From CAINVV01 sp036508555 (GTDB lineage Bacteria > Bacteroidota > Bacteroidia > Bacteroidales > Prolixibacteraceae): a DNA stretch of 32,939 nt. The stretch is from positions 1 through 32,939 of the forward strand of contig DATCHD010000096.1 in the NCBI GenBank assembly GCA_036508555.1, read 5' to 3'. Below, one piece after another: positions 17,426 through 25,793 of the stretch. The first letter of the stretch is position 1; every line of letters starts with the position of its first letter. Position numbers and translations under genes: made by a program. A model generated the notes under the pieces. It was not told the DNA's origin. It searched no databases and saw only the letters and a list, made by a program, of their open reading frames with translations.

Positions 17426-18736
17426 TTGACTCCATTGAAAAATCGAAATTTTGAAGCTTTCCCCATTGTTGGGGCTCTATTCATACTGTCTTTCTTGTTT
17501 TCAGGTTGTAAAAAAGGGAACGAAAGTCTGGGCAAAGATTTATTACCAGGAAGCTCCCTCGTTTTTAACAGAAATTACCAGGAAACAGGAACAATCAAGT
17601 CATTTACTTACACCGATGATAAGATAAGAGTTGACCGTCCGGGAGTCAACTATATCGGTAGTTTTAACGATCCTCTTTTTGGCAGGACTGATGCCGCTTT
17701 TGCTGCACAGTTTCGTCTTGCCTCCAATCCCGCTTTCCCTTCCACTTCCGTACTTGATTCACTGGTTCTTAGGCTGACTTACAAGAAAATTTACGGGGAT
17801 ACTGCAACAACCCAGACCTTCAAGGTATATGAACTTACCGGCGATCTGAATTATGATTCGAAATACCTTTCATCTTTCAACCTGAAGTCTCTTGCTTCAA
17901 GTGTTTCCATTGGAACCGCAAGTTTTATTCCAAAATTCAAGACCGACTCTGCTCAAATAGACACCACCATTCAATACGTCCGTTTCAGACTAGCTCCGGC
18001 ACTTGGGGCAAAGCTTCTCCAGCTGGATACGCTTAAAATGGTCTCTAACGACGAATTTCTGAAGTATTTTAAAGGATTATACATCGAAGCCACTCCGGTA
18101 AGCAGGAAAGGGACTTTGATCGGGATCTCACCCACTAGTACCGGGATAGGGTTATATTACCACACAAATAACAAAGACTCTCTCTTCTTCTCTTATAATG
18201 TGACGAGCAATTCGGCTAATGTTGCTGCCTTCTCACACGATTATCAGAGAACTTCTTTCGCCTCCAGACTGAATCAGGATGTCATTCAGGATACCCTGGT
18301 TTACGTGCAGCCGACAGGAGGAATAAAGGTTAAAATTGATATTCCTTCCCTAAATAAATGGAAGGATTCTACCCAGTATATCATCAGCCGGGCATCAATC
18401 ACGCTTTTTGTTGACACTCTGTCAACAGATTCGCGCAGATACCAAATGCCATCACGTTTGTATCTGAAATACATGGATAATACTGATACAGAAACCTTTC
18501 CTAAGGACAGCGAGTTATCAAACACCTATTATGGGGGTATCTATGATGCGACAACCGCTAGTTATACTTTTAATATCACGCGTCACCTCGAACAGATCAT
18601 TAAAAAAGAGATTGAAACAACCAGCTTTTATCTGGTTCACTCCGACCGCAGTGGATCTGCCAGCCGCGTCGTGCTGAAGGGGGGAAACAGTTCTCGGCCG
18701 ATTCAACTTCTTGTTAAATATACCCGGTATCAATAA
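17426..18736 (+). CDS. DUF4270 family lipoprotein
   Basis: A secreted, outer-membrane-targeted lipoprotein of unknown function. The signal peptide ends FLFSGC, with the lipidated Cys near residue 28 followed by Lys-Lys-Gly. The mature part is a long beta-rich region with alternating Ser/Thr and hydrophobic residues (for example DSLVLRLTYKKIYGD and YIGSFNDPLFGRTDAAFAAQ) that I recognise as DUF4270. The reading frame has no ATG: it must start at TTG 17426 or TTG 17435. The second gives the more usual MKNRNFEAFP start. It follows the GT5-like gene by 23 nt, a pairing I recall from other Bacteroidota. It is probably co-transcribed from the promoter near 16550. No enzymatic motif is visible. Confidence 0.87.
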   Translation: MTPLKNRNFEAFPIVGALFILSFLFSGCKKGNESLGKDLLPGSSLVFNRNYQETGTIKSFTYTDDKIRVDRPGVNYIGSFNDPLFGRTDAAFAAQFRLASNPAFPSTSVLDSLVLRLTYKKIYGDTATTQTFKVYELTGDLNYDSKYLSSFNLKSLASSVSIGTASFIPKFKTDSAQIDTTIQYVRFRLAPALGAKLLQLDTLKMVSNDEFLKYFKGLYIEATPVSRKGTLIGISPTSTGIGLYYHTNNKDSLFFSYNVTSNSANVAAFSHDYQRTSFASRLNQDVIQDTLVYVQPTGGIKVKIDIPSLNKWKDSTQYIISRASITLFVDTLSTDSRRYQMPSRLYLKYMDNTDTETFPKDSELSNTYYGGIYDATTASYTFNITRHLEQIIKKEIETTSFYLVHSDRSGSASRVVLKGGNSSRPIQLLVKYTRYQ

Positions 18737-18800
18737 TTGCGAATGTGATTTTTTCGAAACCCGGTCATCGGGCTGGTTTAGAACGGAAGTGTAATTTAAT

Positions 18801-20696
18801 ATGACACGAACTGTGATAAAAAGGAGTCTGCAAAATATCGTTTCTGTATTCATCGTAATAGTTCTGATCGTTTCGTGTGCTAATATGGGAATGCCTAAAG
18901 GCGGGCCCAAAGACAAAGTTCCTCCAATTATCGTCAGAAGTATTCCTGAACAAAATCAGCTTAATTTTAAGGACACCAAAATCCGGATAACCTTCAATAA
19001 GTTTGTCGTACCGGACGACCTAAATGATAAGTTCATCGTTTCCCCACCTACTACAAAAAAACCGATCTTCAGGACCAAAGGAAAGACTTTCATCGTTGAT
19101 CTCAACGAAAAATTACTTCCCAATACAACCTATTCCCTTGACTTTAAGGACGGTATCGTTGACAACAACGAGAAGAACAGATACAGAAACTTGCGCCTGG
19201 CCTTTTCCACAGGTCCCAACCTGGATACCATGCGTATCGTTGGCTTTGTCAGGGATGCTTTTACGCTGGAACCTTCAAAGTGCTTTGTGCTGCTTTACAA
19301 GGGGACTTCCGATACGCTGATCCACAAGACACGCCCCGATTTTGTTGGTAAAACCAATTCGCAGGGCTTCTTTGCCGTGACCAATCTACCAGTCGCGAGT
19401 TACATGATTTATGCCATGAGTGATATCGATAACAACCTGAAATATACAGCAGGTGTCGACTCAATCTCGTTTTTAGCGAACCGGATTACACCTTCGGCGG
19501 TTTATGAACCAAAGAGAGATACTGTCGTTACAGGATCTGACACCCTCGTTGTAGTTGGAAAAACACGCTTTTATCCTGACCCACTCAATTTTTCTCTCTT
19601 CTTTGAGAAAGGATTTGACCTCAGACTCGACAAATATACCCGGCCAACGCGTCAAACTGTCAACCTGACATTCATAGGTTCCACTGCAGATACCTTCCAT
19701 GTTGAAATGCTGAACGTTCACCCGGAAGGGAAATGGAACCTGATCGAGAAATCCAGGAATTCAGACACCCTAAAGGTTTGGATAACTGATTCTTTGGTAT
19801 ATAAGAGAGATACTCTTATGTTAAAATTATCCTACCTTCAGCAAGATAGTCTTGGCGTCTTTTTTACCAAGAAAGATACCATCAAATTGTATCAACCTGA
19901 GGATCAATCATTCAAATCAGACGCTAAAGATAAGAGCAAACGTAATGCGCGCAAAAAGATCATTGTGGAACCCAAGGGAATTCAAATTAATTCCAATATT
20001 GGAAGTGCTTTCGACCCCTACCGGGAAATCCTTCTAGAATCTCCCCAACCCATCCACTCGTTCGATACTTCAAAGATCAAACTTTACGTCAAAAAGGATA
20101 CGACCTTTTACCCGATTAGTCCCCGGATCAGAAAAGACACCACCAGTTTCCGGAAATACCTGATCTCGTTCCCCTGGAAATTTGCCACAACCTACAGGCT
20201 TACTATCGATTCGACCGCCATGAATACCATTTACGGCCTTTATGGGAAACAAATTAAGACTGATTTCAAGACACAGGAGGAGGAACACTACGGGAAAATA
20301 ATTGTCTCCGTTCAGAACGTAAAAGGTCCGACGATCATTCAGGTTCTTGATTTCAGCCAAGGTGAACCAGTCCTGAAAAGCGCTCGAATCATCAAGGACC
20401 AGGATGTCATTTTCTCCTTCCTGGAGCCCAAAAAATACCTTATGAAAGCCATTTACGACAAAAACGACAACGGGAAATGGGATTCAGGAAACCTGAAAGA
20501 AAAAATTGAACCTGAAGAGGTTTGCTATTACCAAACGGTCATAAAAATACGCTCCAACTGGGAAAACAAACCCTCCTGGACACTCCCGGATCCTTTACAT
20601 TTCAGGAAGAAAATTGTAGACGAAGAAGCGGAAGCTGAAAAGCTAAAGAATAAGCAGAAGAAGAAGAATACCCCACAACAAACAAAACTTTTCTAA
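18801..20696 (+). CDS. Ig-like (Big_5) domain lipoprotein
   Basis: The 631-aa protein has a signal peptide ending VLIVSC, with the lipidated Cys near residue 26, followed by the characteristic NMGMPKGGPKDKVPP. Residues about 40-130 form a bacterial Ig-like domain (Big_5/SbsA type) with IRITFNKFVVPDDL and LLPNTTYSLDF. A carboxypeptidase-regulatory-like beta segment seems to follow (about 140-210, GFVRDAFTLEPSKCFVLL). Further beta-sandwich-like sequence continues to about 600, and the C-terminus is Lys/Glu-rich (EAEAEKLKNKQKKKN). It is likely at the cell surface or on the periplasmic face of the outer membrane; the exact role is unknown. It lies 64 nt after the DUF4270 gene and 17 nt before a small gene, so one operon is plausible. 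Confidence 0.88.
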   Translation: MTRTVIKRSLQNIVSVFIVIVLIVSCANMGMPKGGPKDKVPPIIVRSIPEQNQLNFKDTKIRITFNKFVVPDDLNDKFIVSPPTTKKPIFRTKGKTFIVDLNEKLLPNTTYSLDFKDGIVDNNEKNRYRNLRLAFSTGPNLDTMRIVGFVRDAFTLEPSKCFVLLYKGTSDTLIHKTRPDFVGKTNSQGFFAVTNLPVASYMIYAMSDIDNNLKYTAGVDSISFLANRITPSAVYEPKRDTVVTGSDTLVVVGKTRFYPDPLNFSLFFEKGFDLRLDKYTRPTRQTVNLTFIGSTADTFHVEMLNVHPEGKWNLIEKSRNSDTLKVWITDSLVYKRDTLMLKLSYLQQDSLGVFFTKKDTIKLYQPEDQSFKSDAKDKSKRNARKKIIVEPKGIQINSNIGSAFDPYREILLESPQPIHSFDTSKIKLYVKKDTTFYPISPRIRKDTTSFRKYLISFPWKFATTYRLTIDSTAMNTIYGLYGKQIKTDFKTQEEEHYGKIIVSVQNVKGPTIIQVLDFSQGEPVLKSARIIKDQDVIFSFLEPKKYLMKAIYDKNDNGKWDSGNLKEKIEPEEVCYYQTVIKIRSNWENKPSWTLPDPLHFRKKIVDEEAEAEKLKNKQKKKNTPQQTKLF

Positions 20697-20713
20697 TAAT
20701 AAATACTTAAGTT

Positions 20714-20995
20714 ATGGCAAGCATCAGAAATCTAAAAAAGGAAATTGCGTTTCTATCTTCACAGGTAATCGGTGACAGCATCGATTTTGTGCAGGCTTTT
20801 AATGGCAAAGAGCAAGCGGCAATGGCTGTAATTGATGATGTTGTGGCGCTTCACAATAATACTGTCGAAAAGGTAAATAACCCGGATGGGAAGGATAATC
20901 CTAAAATAGTTAAGGATTATTACAGGAAACTCAAGAAAGATTATATTTCCGGTATCGACGAGGCTTATAAAAAGATAGAGAATCTGGTTGAATAA
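20714..20995 (+). CDS. Small hypothetical protein, 93 aa, helical
   Basis: I do not recognise a named family. The protein is soluble, without signal or membrane segment, and probably all-helical: an N-terminal amphipathic helix (IRNLKKEIAFLSSQVIGD), a middle segment with GKEQAAMAVIDDVVALHN, and a Lys/Tyr-rich C-terminal helix (KDYYRKLKKDYISGIDEAY). It begins 17 nt after the Ig-like lipoprotein gene and is probably its co-transcribed neighbour. The ordinary composition, ATG start and snug placement between two genes support a true gene. Its TAA stop directly abuts the stop codon of the opposing protease gene inside a 12-bp palindrome. Confidence 0.75.
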   Translation: MASIRNLKKEIAFLSSQVIGDSIDFVQAFNGKEQAAMAVIDDVVALHNNTVEKVNNPDGKDNPKIVKDYYRKLKKDYISGIDEAYKKIENLVE

Positions 20996-22627
20996 TTATT
21001 CCACGCTGACCAGCTTGTCCTTGTTGTTGATAGCCTTCACGGCCTCCAGCAAGGTATTGTCTATGTTGCTGATGATACTGTAAAAGCCCTCCTCCCCTAT
21101 GATATTGCGGGCGATATAGGCCATCAGTTGTGTCTCAATAATCTTGCCTGAAATCTTGATTCCTGCTTCATTATTCGGCACACCATTTTTAACAGCGTAT
21201 TGCAGGAAATCGTTGAAAATGGATCCTTTCTTTAATAGAGCCGTAAATTCGGCACCGCTCTTCAAATGGGATAACTCTTCGCGGTGCTTGTCGGCATAAT
21301 CGAAGGCATATTGATACACCAGTCCCTTTTGAAAGAGTTTGAAAAAGTAGGTTGAATTTCCTGTCGTATCAGCCGGAACAAAGACGTCCGGCATGATGCC
21401 GCCTCCACCAAAAACGACCCGTTTCAGTCTCGTAAAATACTTCACCGTGTCGGCCATATGGATGCTGTCCTTCTGCATTAACTCCCCATGAACAAGTCTC
21501 TTGCTAATGTCAGCGTAGTAATCATCTGTACCTTTTTGGTAAGACTTCTGAATACATCTTCCTGACGGGGTATAATATCTTGCTACGGTCAACCGGAGGG
21601 CAGATCCGTCGTAAAAGAACATCTGTTCCTGAACCAAACCCTTACCGAAAGTCCGGCGGCCGATAATGGTTCCGCGGTCGTTGTCCTGAATTGCTCCTGC
21701 AAAGATTTCACTCGCAGAGGCGGCGTACTCATCGACCAGTACGACCACTCTTTTCCCATAGTATCTGCCCCGCTTTTCTGCAAAGACCTCTTTCTTTGGC
21801 TGAGTCCTTCCAGAGGTGTAAACGATGAGTTCACCCTTGTCCAGGAACTCGCTAACCATGCGTATGACCGAGTTCAAATAGCCTCCAGGATTCCCGCGAA
21901 GGTCAATAATTAACTGTTCTGCACCTCCGTTATCCAGCTTGGCAAGCGCAGCCATGAATTCATCATAAGTCTTATCGGCAAAACGCCCGACCTTCACGTA
22001 GCCTGTCTTACTGTCGATCATATAAGAAACATCCACGCTGTAAATCGGAATATCTCCTCTGGTAATGTCAAAATTAATCAGTTCCGGCAAGCCTTTACGC
22101 CAAATTCCAACCTTGACTTTCGTACCCTTTGGTCCACGGAGTTTCTTGAATACCAGCTCATTTTTCAAATTTTTCCTAACGAGTATGGAGTCGCCAACTT
22201 TCACGATCCTGTCGCCAGCCCTGATACCCAACTTCTGTGAAGGTCCACCGGATACGACGTCAATCACCATTACCGTATCATTCTGAATCGAAAACTGAAC
22301 ACCGATGCCACCAAAATTACCCGCCATCTCCTCAGAAACTCCCTGCATCTCTTTGGCAGAAATATAAACGGTATGCGGATCCAGCTGTTTGAGCACTTCC
22401 GGAATAGCATCCTCAATGATTCTCTTTGTATTGACAGTATCTACGTAATTCCCTTCAATCAGATTGATGACCTGATCCAGCTTGCTGTGCGAAGTGGTCG
22501 GTAGCATCGGCAGACTGGATGTCTGCTTTCTGCTTTGAAGTCTGATGCCCAGTCCTACACCCAATATCAGTGTGACTCCTACGATAACCGGCATCCAGGT
22601 CGAAATTTTTCTGTTGTTATTTTCCAT
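20996..22627 (-). CDS. C-terminal processing peptidase, S41 family, membrane-anchored
   Basis: The 543-aa periplasmic protease has one N-terminal membrane anchor (about residues 11-30). A PDZ domain (about 100-190) contains FGGIGVQFS and GIRAGDRIVKVGD, followed by the S41 catalytic domain. The Ser-Lys dyad is Ser304 in YAASASEIFAGAIQDN and Lys329 in RRTFGKGLVQEQ, with the family spacing of 25. The LIIDLRGNPGGYL segment is also present. The C-terminal 170 residues are a helical extension usual for the CtpA/Tsp group of Bacteroidota. Substrates are not evident from context. It begins 23 nt after the dCMP deaminase gene, so the two are probably one transcript. Confidence 0.94.
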   Translation of the reverse strand: MENNNRKISTWMPVIVGVTLILGVGLGIRLQSRKQTSSLPMLPTTSHSKLDQVINLIEGNYVDTVNTKRIIEDAIPEVLKQLDPHTVYISAKEMQGVSEEMAGNFGGIGVQFSIQNDTVMVIDVVSGGPSQKLGIRAGDRIVKVGDSILVRKNLKNELVFKKLRGPKGTKVKVGIWRKGLPELINFDITRGDIPIYSVDVSYMIDSKTGYVKVGRFADKTYDEFMAALAKLDNGGAEQLIIDLRGNPGGYLNSVIRMVSEFLDKGELIVYTSGRTQPKKEVFAEKRGRYYGKRVVVLVDEYAASASEIFAGAIQDNDRGTIIGRRTFGKGLVQEQMFFYDGSALRLTVARYYTPSGRCIQKSYQKGTDDYYADISKRLVHGELMQKDSIHMADTVKYFTRLKRVVFGGGGIMPDVFVPADTTGNSTYFFKLFQKGLVYQYAFDYADKHREELSHLKSGAEFTALLKKGSIFNDFLQYAVKNGVPNNEAGIKISGKIIETQLMAYIARNIIGEEGFYSIISNIDNTLLEAVKAINNKDKLVSVE

Positions 22628-22650
22628 TTATCTGATTGTGTGCGCTTAAT

Positions 22651-23073
22651 TTACTTTTTTTTTATCTGTACAACCTCGATTTTTGCTCTTTCGAGTAGTT
22701 CGATCCCATCATTGATACGATATGGTTCCGAAAATACGACTCTTTTGATACCTGCCTGAATAATCAGTTTTGCGCATTCTATGCACGGTGAGGAGGTAAC
22801 ATAAAGGGTGGCACCTTCGCTGCTGTTGTGTGATTTGGCAATTTTTGTTATCGCATTAGCCTCTGCATGAAGCACATAAGGCTTTGTTTTGTCGTTTTCG
22901 TCTTCACAGATATTCTCAAAACCGGACGGTGTTCCATTGTAACCATCCGAGATAATCATCTTGTTCTTGATCAGCAGCGCTCCGACCTGACAACGTTTGC
23001 AGTAGGAATTTTCTGCCCATACTGCCGCCATCCTTAAATACCTTTCATCAAGCTTATACTGCTTTTCTTCCAT
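22651..23073 (-). CDS. Deoxycytidylate (dCMP) deaminase family protein, ComEB-like
   Basis: A zinc-dependent cytidine-deaminase-fold enzyme, expected to convert dCMP to dUMP for thymidylate synthesis. The 140-aa protein carries the zinc and proton-shuttle motif HAE (His69, Glu71 in VLHAEANAI) and PCxxC (Cys97 and Cys100 in SSPCIECAKL). The N-terminal part has NSYCKRCQVGALLIKNKMI and SDGYNGTPSGFENIC, the usual substrate-binding stretch of dCMP deaminases (ComEB and phage T4 types). It has an ATG start and is upstream of the protease gene with a 23-nt gap. Length and motifs are complete. A tRNA- or riboflavin-type deaminase is less likely because of the NGTPSG segment. Confidence 0.9.
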   Translation of the reverse strand: MEEKQYKLDERYLRMAAVWAENSYCKRCQVGALLIKNKMIISDGYNGTPSGFENICEDENDKTKPYVLHAEANAITKIAKSHNSSEGATLYVTSSPCIECAKLIIQAGIKRVVFSEPYRINDGIELLERAKIEVVQIKKK

Positions 23074-23111
23074 TATTTCAACTTTTATCGCTTTAGCAGA
23101 CAGTTATTTCC

Positions 23112-23124
23112 AGTTATGAGTTAT
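23112..23124 (+). repeat. 13-bp repeat, left copy of an inverted pair around a toxin-antitoxin locus
   Basis: AGTTATGAGTTAT at this position has an exact inverted copy at 24067-24079. The pair brackets the UPF0175/DUF3368 genes. The sequence is AT-rich, so a chance match is possible. Confidence 0.5.
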
Positions 23125-23225
23125 AAATGATATACTGCAGATAATCCGCTACTTTATATAAATGAAACACTTGAAACCAGAACATCATCCTTGGGAATTT
23201 AATTTGCGGGAAATCTGCCTGTTTG

Positions 23226-23726
23226 TTATGTCTTGTAGCTTATTATTTCTTCTCCTTTAGCCATCAAAACATCATTGAGCAGTTCAACTGAATAAAACCG
23301 CTTGTTTTGCAGGAATGTATCAAAAATTGGTCTTAGCTTTTCAATTAATCCTTTATCTTTCGCAATTGAAAGCAGACCAATTAACCCAATACAATTAATA
23401 TCTAAGTTCTCAGCTATTTTTCTTGCCTTTTTATCGTCAATCAGTAGAAAATCAGCTTGTAATTCTTTGTACAGAATTAACGATTCAGATTCCCCATAAT
23501 CCATCACAAAGGTCAATTCATTTAATCCTGATATTTGACAAGTCTTGTCCTTGAAAAAATTATAGAGCCTCTGGTAGTCAGGTTTTATTTCATCGTATGT
23601 TATTTCATTCCAAACAGCCTGAGGAATCCTTATATCATCAAATAATCCATATAAAATATCTAGTTTATCAATAAGCGCCAATGAAAATATGGGTCCTGCA
23701 TCTGCTATTACAAGTCCATTTTTCAT
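23226..23726 (-). CDS. DUF3368 family PIN-like toxin
   Basis: This protein is predicted to be an endoribonuclease toxin of the PIN-domain type, paired with the UPF0175 antitoxin just upstream. With the ATG at 23726 it has 166 aa and begins MKNGLVIADAGPIFSLALI, where the Asp of ADAGP is the first acidic site of the fold. Further acidic residues are in VWNEITYDE, DYGESESLILY and LLIDDKKARKIAE, giving the usual four-acid PIN arrangement. This ATG comes 1 nt after the antitoxin stop codon, suggesting translational coupling. An ATG 24 nt further upstream (23750) would overlap the antitoxin and add eight atypical residues. The gene is visibly AT-richer than the flanking metabolic genes, consistent with acquisition. 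Confidence 0.88.
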   Translation of the reverse strand: MKNGLVIADAGPIFSLALIDKLDILYGLFDDIRIPQAVWNEITYDEIKPDYQRLYNFFKDKTCQISGLNELTFVMDYGESESLILYKELQADFLLIDDKKARKIAENLDINCIGLIGLLSIAKDKGLIEKLRPIFDTFLQNKRFYSVELLNDVLMAKGEEIISYKT

Positions 23727-23727
23727 T

Positions 23728-23988
23728 CTATTTAAGCTTTTTGCAGTCATCTATTACATCGCCTACTGTAAGATTTGATATCGGTATCTCATTCTCAGAG
23801 AGTAGTGTTTCAAATTCAAATCTGGAAAGTCCTGATAATTGAGCTGCTTTCCCAATTGTAAGTTTTTGCAATCTATATAATCTCATAGCCAACGAAGTCT
23901 TTATTCCTTGCTTTAGTTCGGCTTCAGTTTCGTTCAATGCAAGAAGAATATCGGAAGGAAGGTCTACGGTAATAGGTTGCGTGTTCAT
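23728..23988 (-). CDS. UPF0175 family antitoxin
   Basis: The 86-aa protein begins TQPITVDLPSDILLALN, typical of UPF0175, followed by a predicted helix-turn-helix (about residues 48-70, GKAAQLSGLSRFEFETLLSE) and the tail GDVIDDCKKLK. UPF0175 proteins are encoded next to DUF3368 PIN-like proteins and are thought to neutralise them and to bind their own promoter. The order here, antitoxin first with a 1-nt gap to the toxin, fits. The possible -7 element TATTTTTG on the minus strand (24005-24012) has only a poorly spaced -33 partner. Confidence 0.88.
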   Translation of the reverse strand: MNTQPITVDLPSDILLALNETEAELKQGIKTSLAMRLYRLQKLTIGKAAQLSGLSRFEFETLLSENEIPISNLTVGDVIDDCKKLK

Positions 23989-24066
23989 AATTCAATTTTT
24001 TTATCAAAAATACAAATAATCATGCATTGTTTGCTTCAATATTGAAGTGTGCACTTGCTATAATTC

Positions 24067-24079
24067 ATAACTCATAACT
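24067..24079 (-). repeat. 13-bp repeat, right copy of the inverted pair around a toxin-antitoxin locus
   Basis: This is the exact reverse complement of 23112-23124. It lies between the end of the S41 lipoprotein gene and the promoter region of the UPF0175 antitoxin gene. Confidence 0.5.
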
Positions 24080-24090
24080 AAATATGATTC

Positions 24091-25626
24091 TTATCTGGTC
24101 CGTTTTACCAATTTCTGCGGATCAACATACATGTCATGCGAGAACGGAGATTTATCTTTTGAATCAAAAAGGAGTTCTGATTTGACTAAATAACTGACAT
24201 TTTTGATTGTTTGTGATTTTAATCCCTTTATGTTATCTAAAGCTACCTTTAACAGGGTCTCGTTTTCATCTCCCCAGGGCAACAAGTTTTCAGCATTCTC
24301 TTGTGCAGTAATATCCGGTGCAAGTCCGTTAACAAAATCTGAGACACCAAGCGAATTGGAATATTTAGCCACAATAGGCTGCATGGCATATTTGTGGGTG
24401 GTAACCAGGTTGTTGTTTGCATCATAATCCTTTAGCGTCAATGAGGCAACATATTTCCCGTAGGTATTGGTACCGATGGATTTGACATTCATGTAAGGCT
24501 TAAGGCCATTGATCAGCAGTTCGCTGGCTGAAGCGGTCTCTCCCGAAACGATGAAGTAGATATCAGCCAGATTCAAGGTATTGATTGCCGTTGTGTTGAT
24601 TTTATCGGTGAAATTGCTGTCAAAAAAGCTCGCTCCATAGGTGGTTGTGATATATGGAGTCAAGATCCCATTGTAGACACTCTTGGTAAATAATTTTGCA
24701 GTATTGTTGGTATAAATCATGCTGGCCAGGTAGATGGCAGTCTGAACTGAACCTCCCCCGTTGTAACGAAGATCAAGAATAAGTTTGGATATGCCCGCTG
24801 CTTTGAACTGTTGAAAAACTGTGTTCAACTCAAGGTCAAAATCAGAGGTGAAGCCATTGTAGACTAAATAACCCACTTTGCTTCCATTGACGGTGAGAAC
24901 TTTACTGAAAAGTACCGGATCCTCCTGCAGTTGAACGGCAGTAAGAGAGGCGGTCTTACCAGTGAGTGTCATGACGCCGTTGACGATCTTTGCGAAAGAG
25001 AGAGTAAAAGAATCCCCGTTGAGTAGGTTATTGATGTTAGCACCCGTCAACTGGACCCCATCTACCTTGGAAATAATATCGCCTCTTTGTATGCCTGCCA
25101 AATCAGCTGGAGAATTCTTCGCTACATATCGAACTACAATGTAAACGTCAGAAGAAGTCTTGTCCAATGTAAAGTAATGTTGCCCTAAATCGTAACCCAT
25201 TGTCTTGGAGATACCGGCAATCCAGTTGTCAATAATGGTGTAATCACTTACAATAAAGGAAAACTTGTCAACAACATTGTACTGGTACAGCAAATCATTG
25301 AAAAGCTTGGTAGGATCCGTAAATTTATTCAGATAAACGTTCAGACTGTCCTTGTTCCGCTGGTAATTGGAACTGGAGGTTGTAAGCATCTGATAATACG
25401 TATTGGTTAGATTTGGAATCTTGTCATTCCACAAATAATAATCGTGCATGCTGGCCCAAACGAATGTATTTACCTCCGATGCATCCGGAATTACTACAGG
25501 CGTAACTACCGGAGGAACTACCGGATCCTGAACCACGGGCAGCATCGCTTCTTTCCGGCATTGTGTGAAAGTGAATGAAATCACTATCATCCAAAACATT
25601 AAAATGCTAATTTTATTCCTGTTCAT
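24091..25626 (-). CDS. S41 family peptidase lipoprotein with PDZ domain
   Basis: The 511-aa protease has a lipoprotein signal (about residues 1-22) and a lipidated Cys23 in FTFTQC, followed by a flexible Pro/Val-rich linker (about 30-48). A helical N-terminal cap (about 50-145) contains WASMHDYYLWNDKIP. A PDZ domain (about 155-225) carries NSPADLAGIQRGDIISKVDG. The S41 domain has LILDLRYNGGGSV and the Ser-Lys dyad Ser366 (GETASASELLINGLKP) and Lys391 (NTYGKYVAS), with the same 25-residue spacing as in the protease at 20996-22627. It is likely tethered to a membrane facing the periplasm or surface. It is monocistronic between two toxin-antitoxin loci. Substrate unknown; both catalytic residues are present. 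Confidence 0.92.
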   Translation of the reverse strand: MNRNKISILMFWMIVISFTFTQCRKEAMLPVVQDPVVPPVVTPVVIPDASEVNTFVWASMHDYYLWNDKIPNLTNTYYQMLTTSSSNYQRNKDSLNVYLNKFTDPTKLFNDLLYQYNVVDKFSFIVSDYTIIDNWIAGISKTMGYDLGQHYFTLDKTSSDVYIVVRYVAKNSPADLAGIQRGDIISKVDGVQLTGANINNLLNGDSFTLSFAKIVNGVMTLTGKTASLTAVQLQEDPVLFSKVLTVNGSKVGYLVYNGFTSDFDLELNTVFQQFKAAGISKLILDLRYNGGGSVQTAIYLASMIYTNNTAKLFTKSVYNGILTPYITTTYGASFFDSNFTDKINTTAINTLNLADIYFIVSGETASASELLINGLKPYMNVKSIGTNTYGKYVASLTLKDYDANNNLVTTHKYAMQPIVAKYSNSLGVSDFVNGLAPDITAQENAENLLPWGDENETLLKVALDNIKGLKSQTIKNVSYLVKSELLFDSKDKSPFSHDMYVDPQKLVKRTR

Positions 25627-25649
25627 GGTTCTTAATTTTTACTAAACGA

Positions 25650-25683
25650 CAAAAATACGATATAAACGAAACGGCTGATGCAA
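25650..25683 (-). promoter_or_regulatory. Possible Bacteroidota-type promoter for the S41 lipoprotein
   Basis: On the minus strand a perfect -7 element TATTTTTG (complement of 25650-25657) lies 23 nt downstream of TTG (complement of 25681-25683). The spacing is at the long end of the known range. The leader to the ATG would be about 15-20 nt. Confidence 0.45.
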
Positions 25684-25770
25684 TTGATGCAATTTTTAAT
25701 CCCAATTAAAGCATTTTCAGAATATTTAACTATTTCAATAAGTGAAAAATGCTAAAACATTAGTTGAGTG

Positions 25771-25793
25771 ATCCCTCGTTTGAAACGAGGGAT
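25771..25793. repeat. REP-like palindrome left of the higBA locus
   Basis: A perfect 11-bp inverted repeat with arms ATCCCTCGTTT and its complement is separated by one G. Its core (CCCTCGTT/AACGAGGG) is shared with the hairpin at 26567-26589 on the other side of higBA. Such GC-capped palindromes resemble the dispersed REP-type elements found in many Bacteroidota genomes. Confidence 0.7.

Noticed and set aside
23125..23225. Possible small gene or RNA between the dCMP deaminase and DUF3368 genes
   Set aside because: No credible frame or stable structure was seen apart from the 13-bp repeat at 23112-23124.
23727..23750. Upstream ATG (23750) for the DUF3368 toxin
   Set aside because: It overlaps the antitoxin gene, while the ATG at 23726 lies 1 nt after the antitoxin stop and gives the usual short lead-in to the first Asp.
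24005..24039. Promoter for the UPF0175 antitoxin (TATTTTTG with TTG on the minus strand)
   Set aside because: The spacer is 24 nt, beyond the usual range, so only the -7 element is suggestive.
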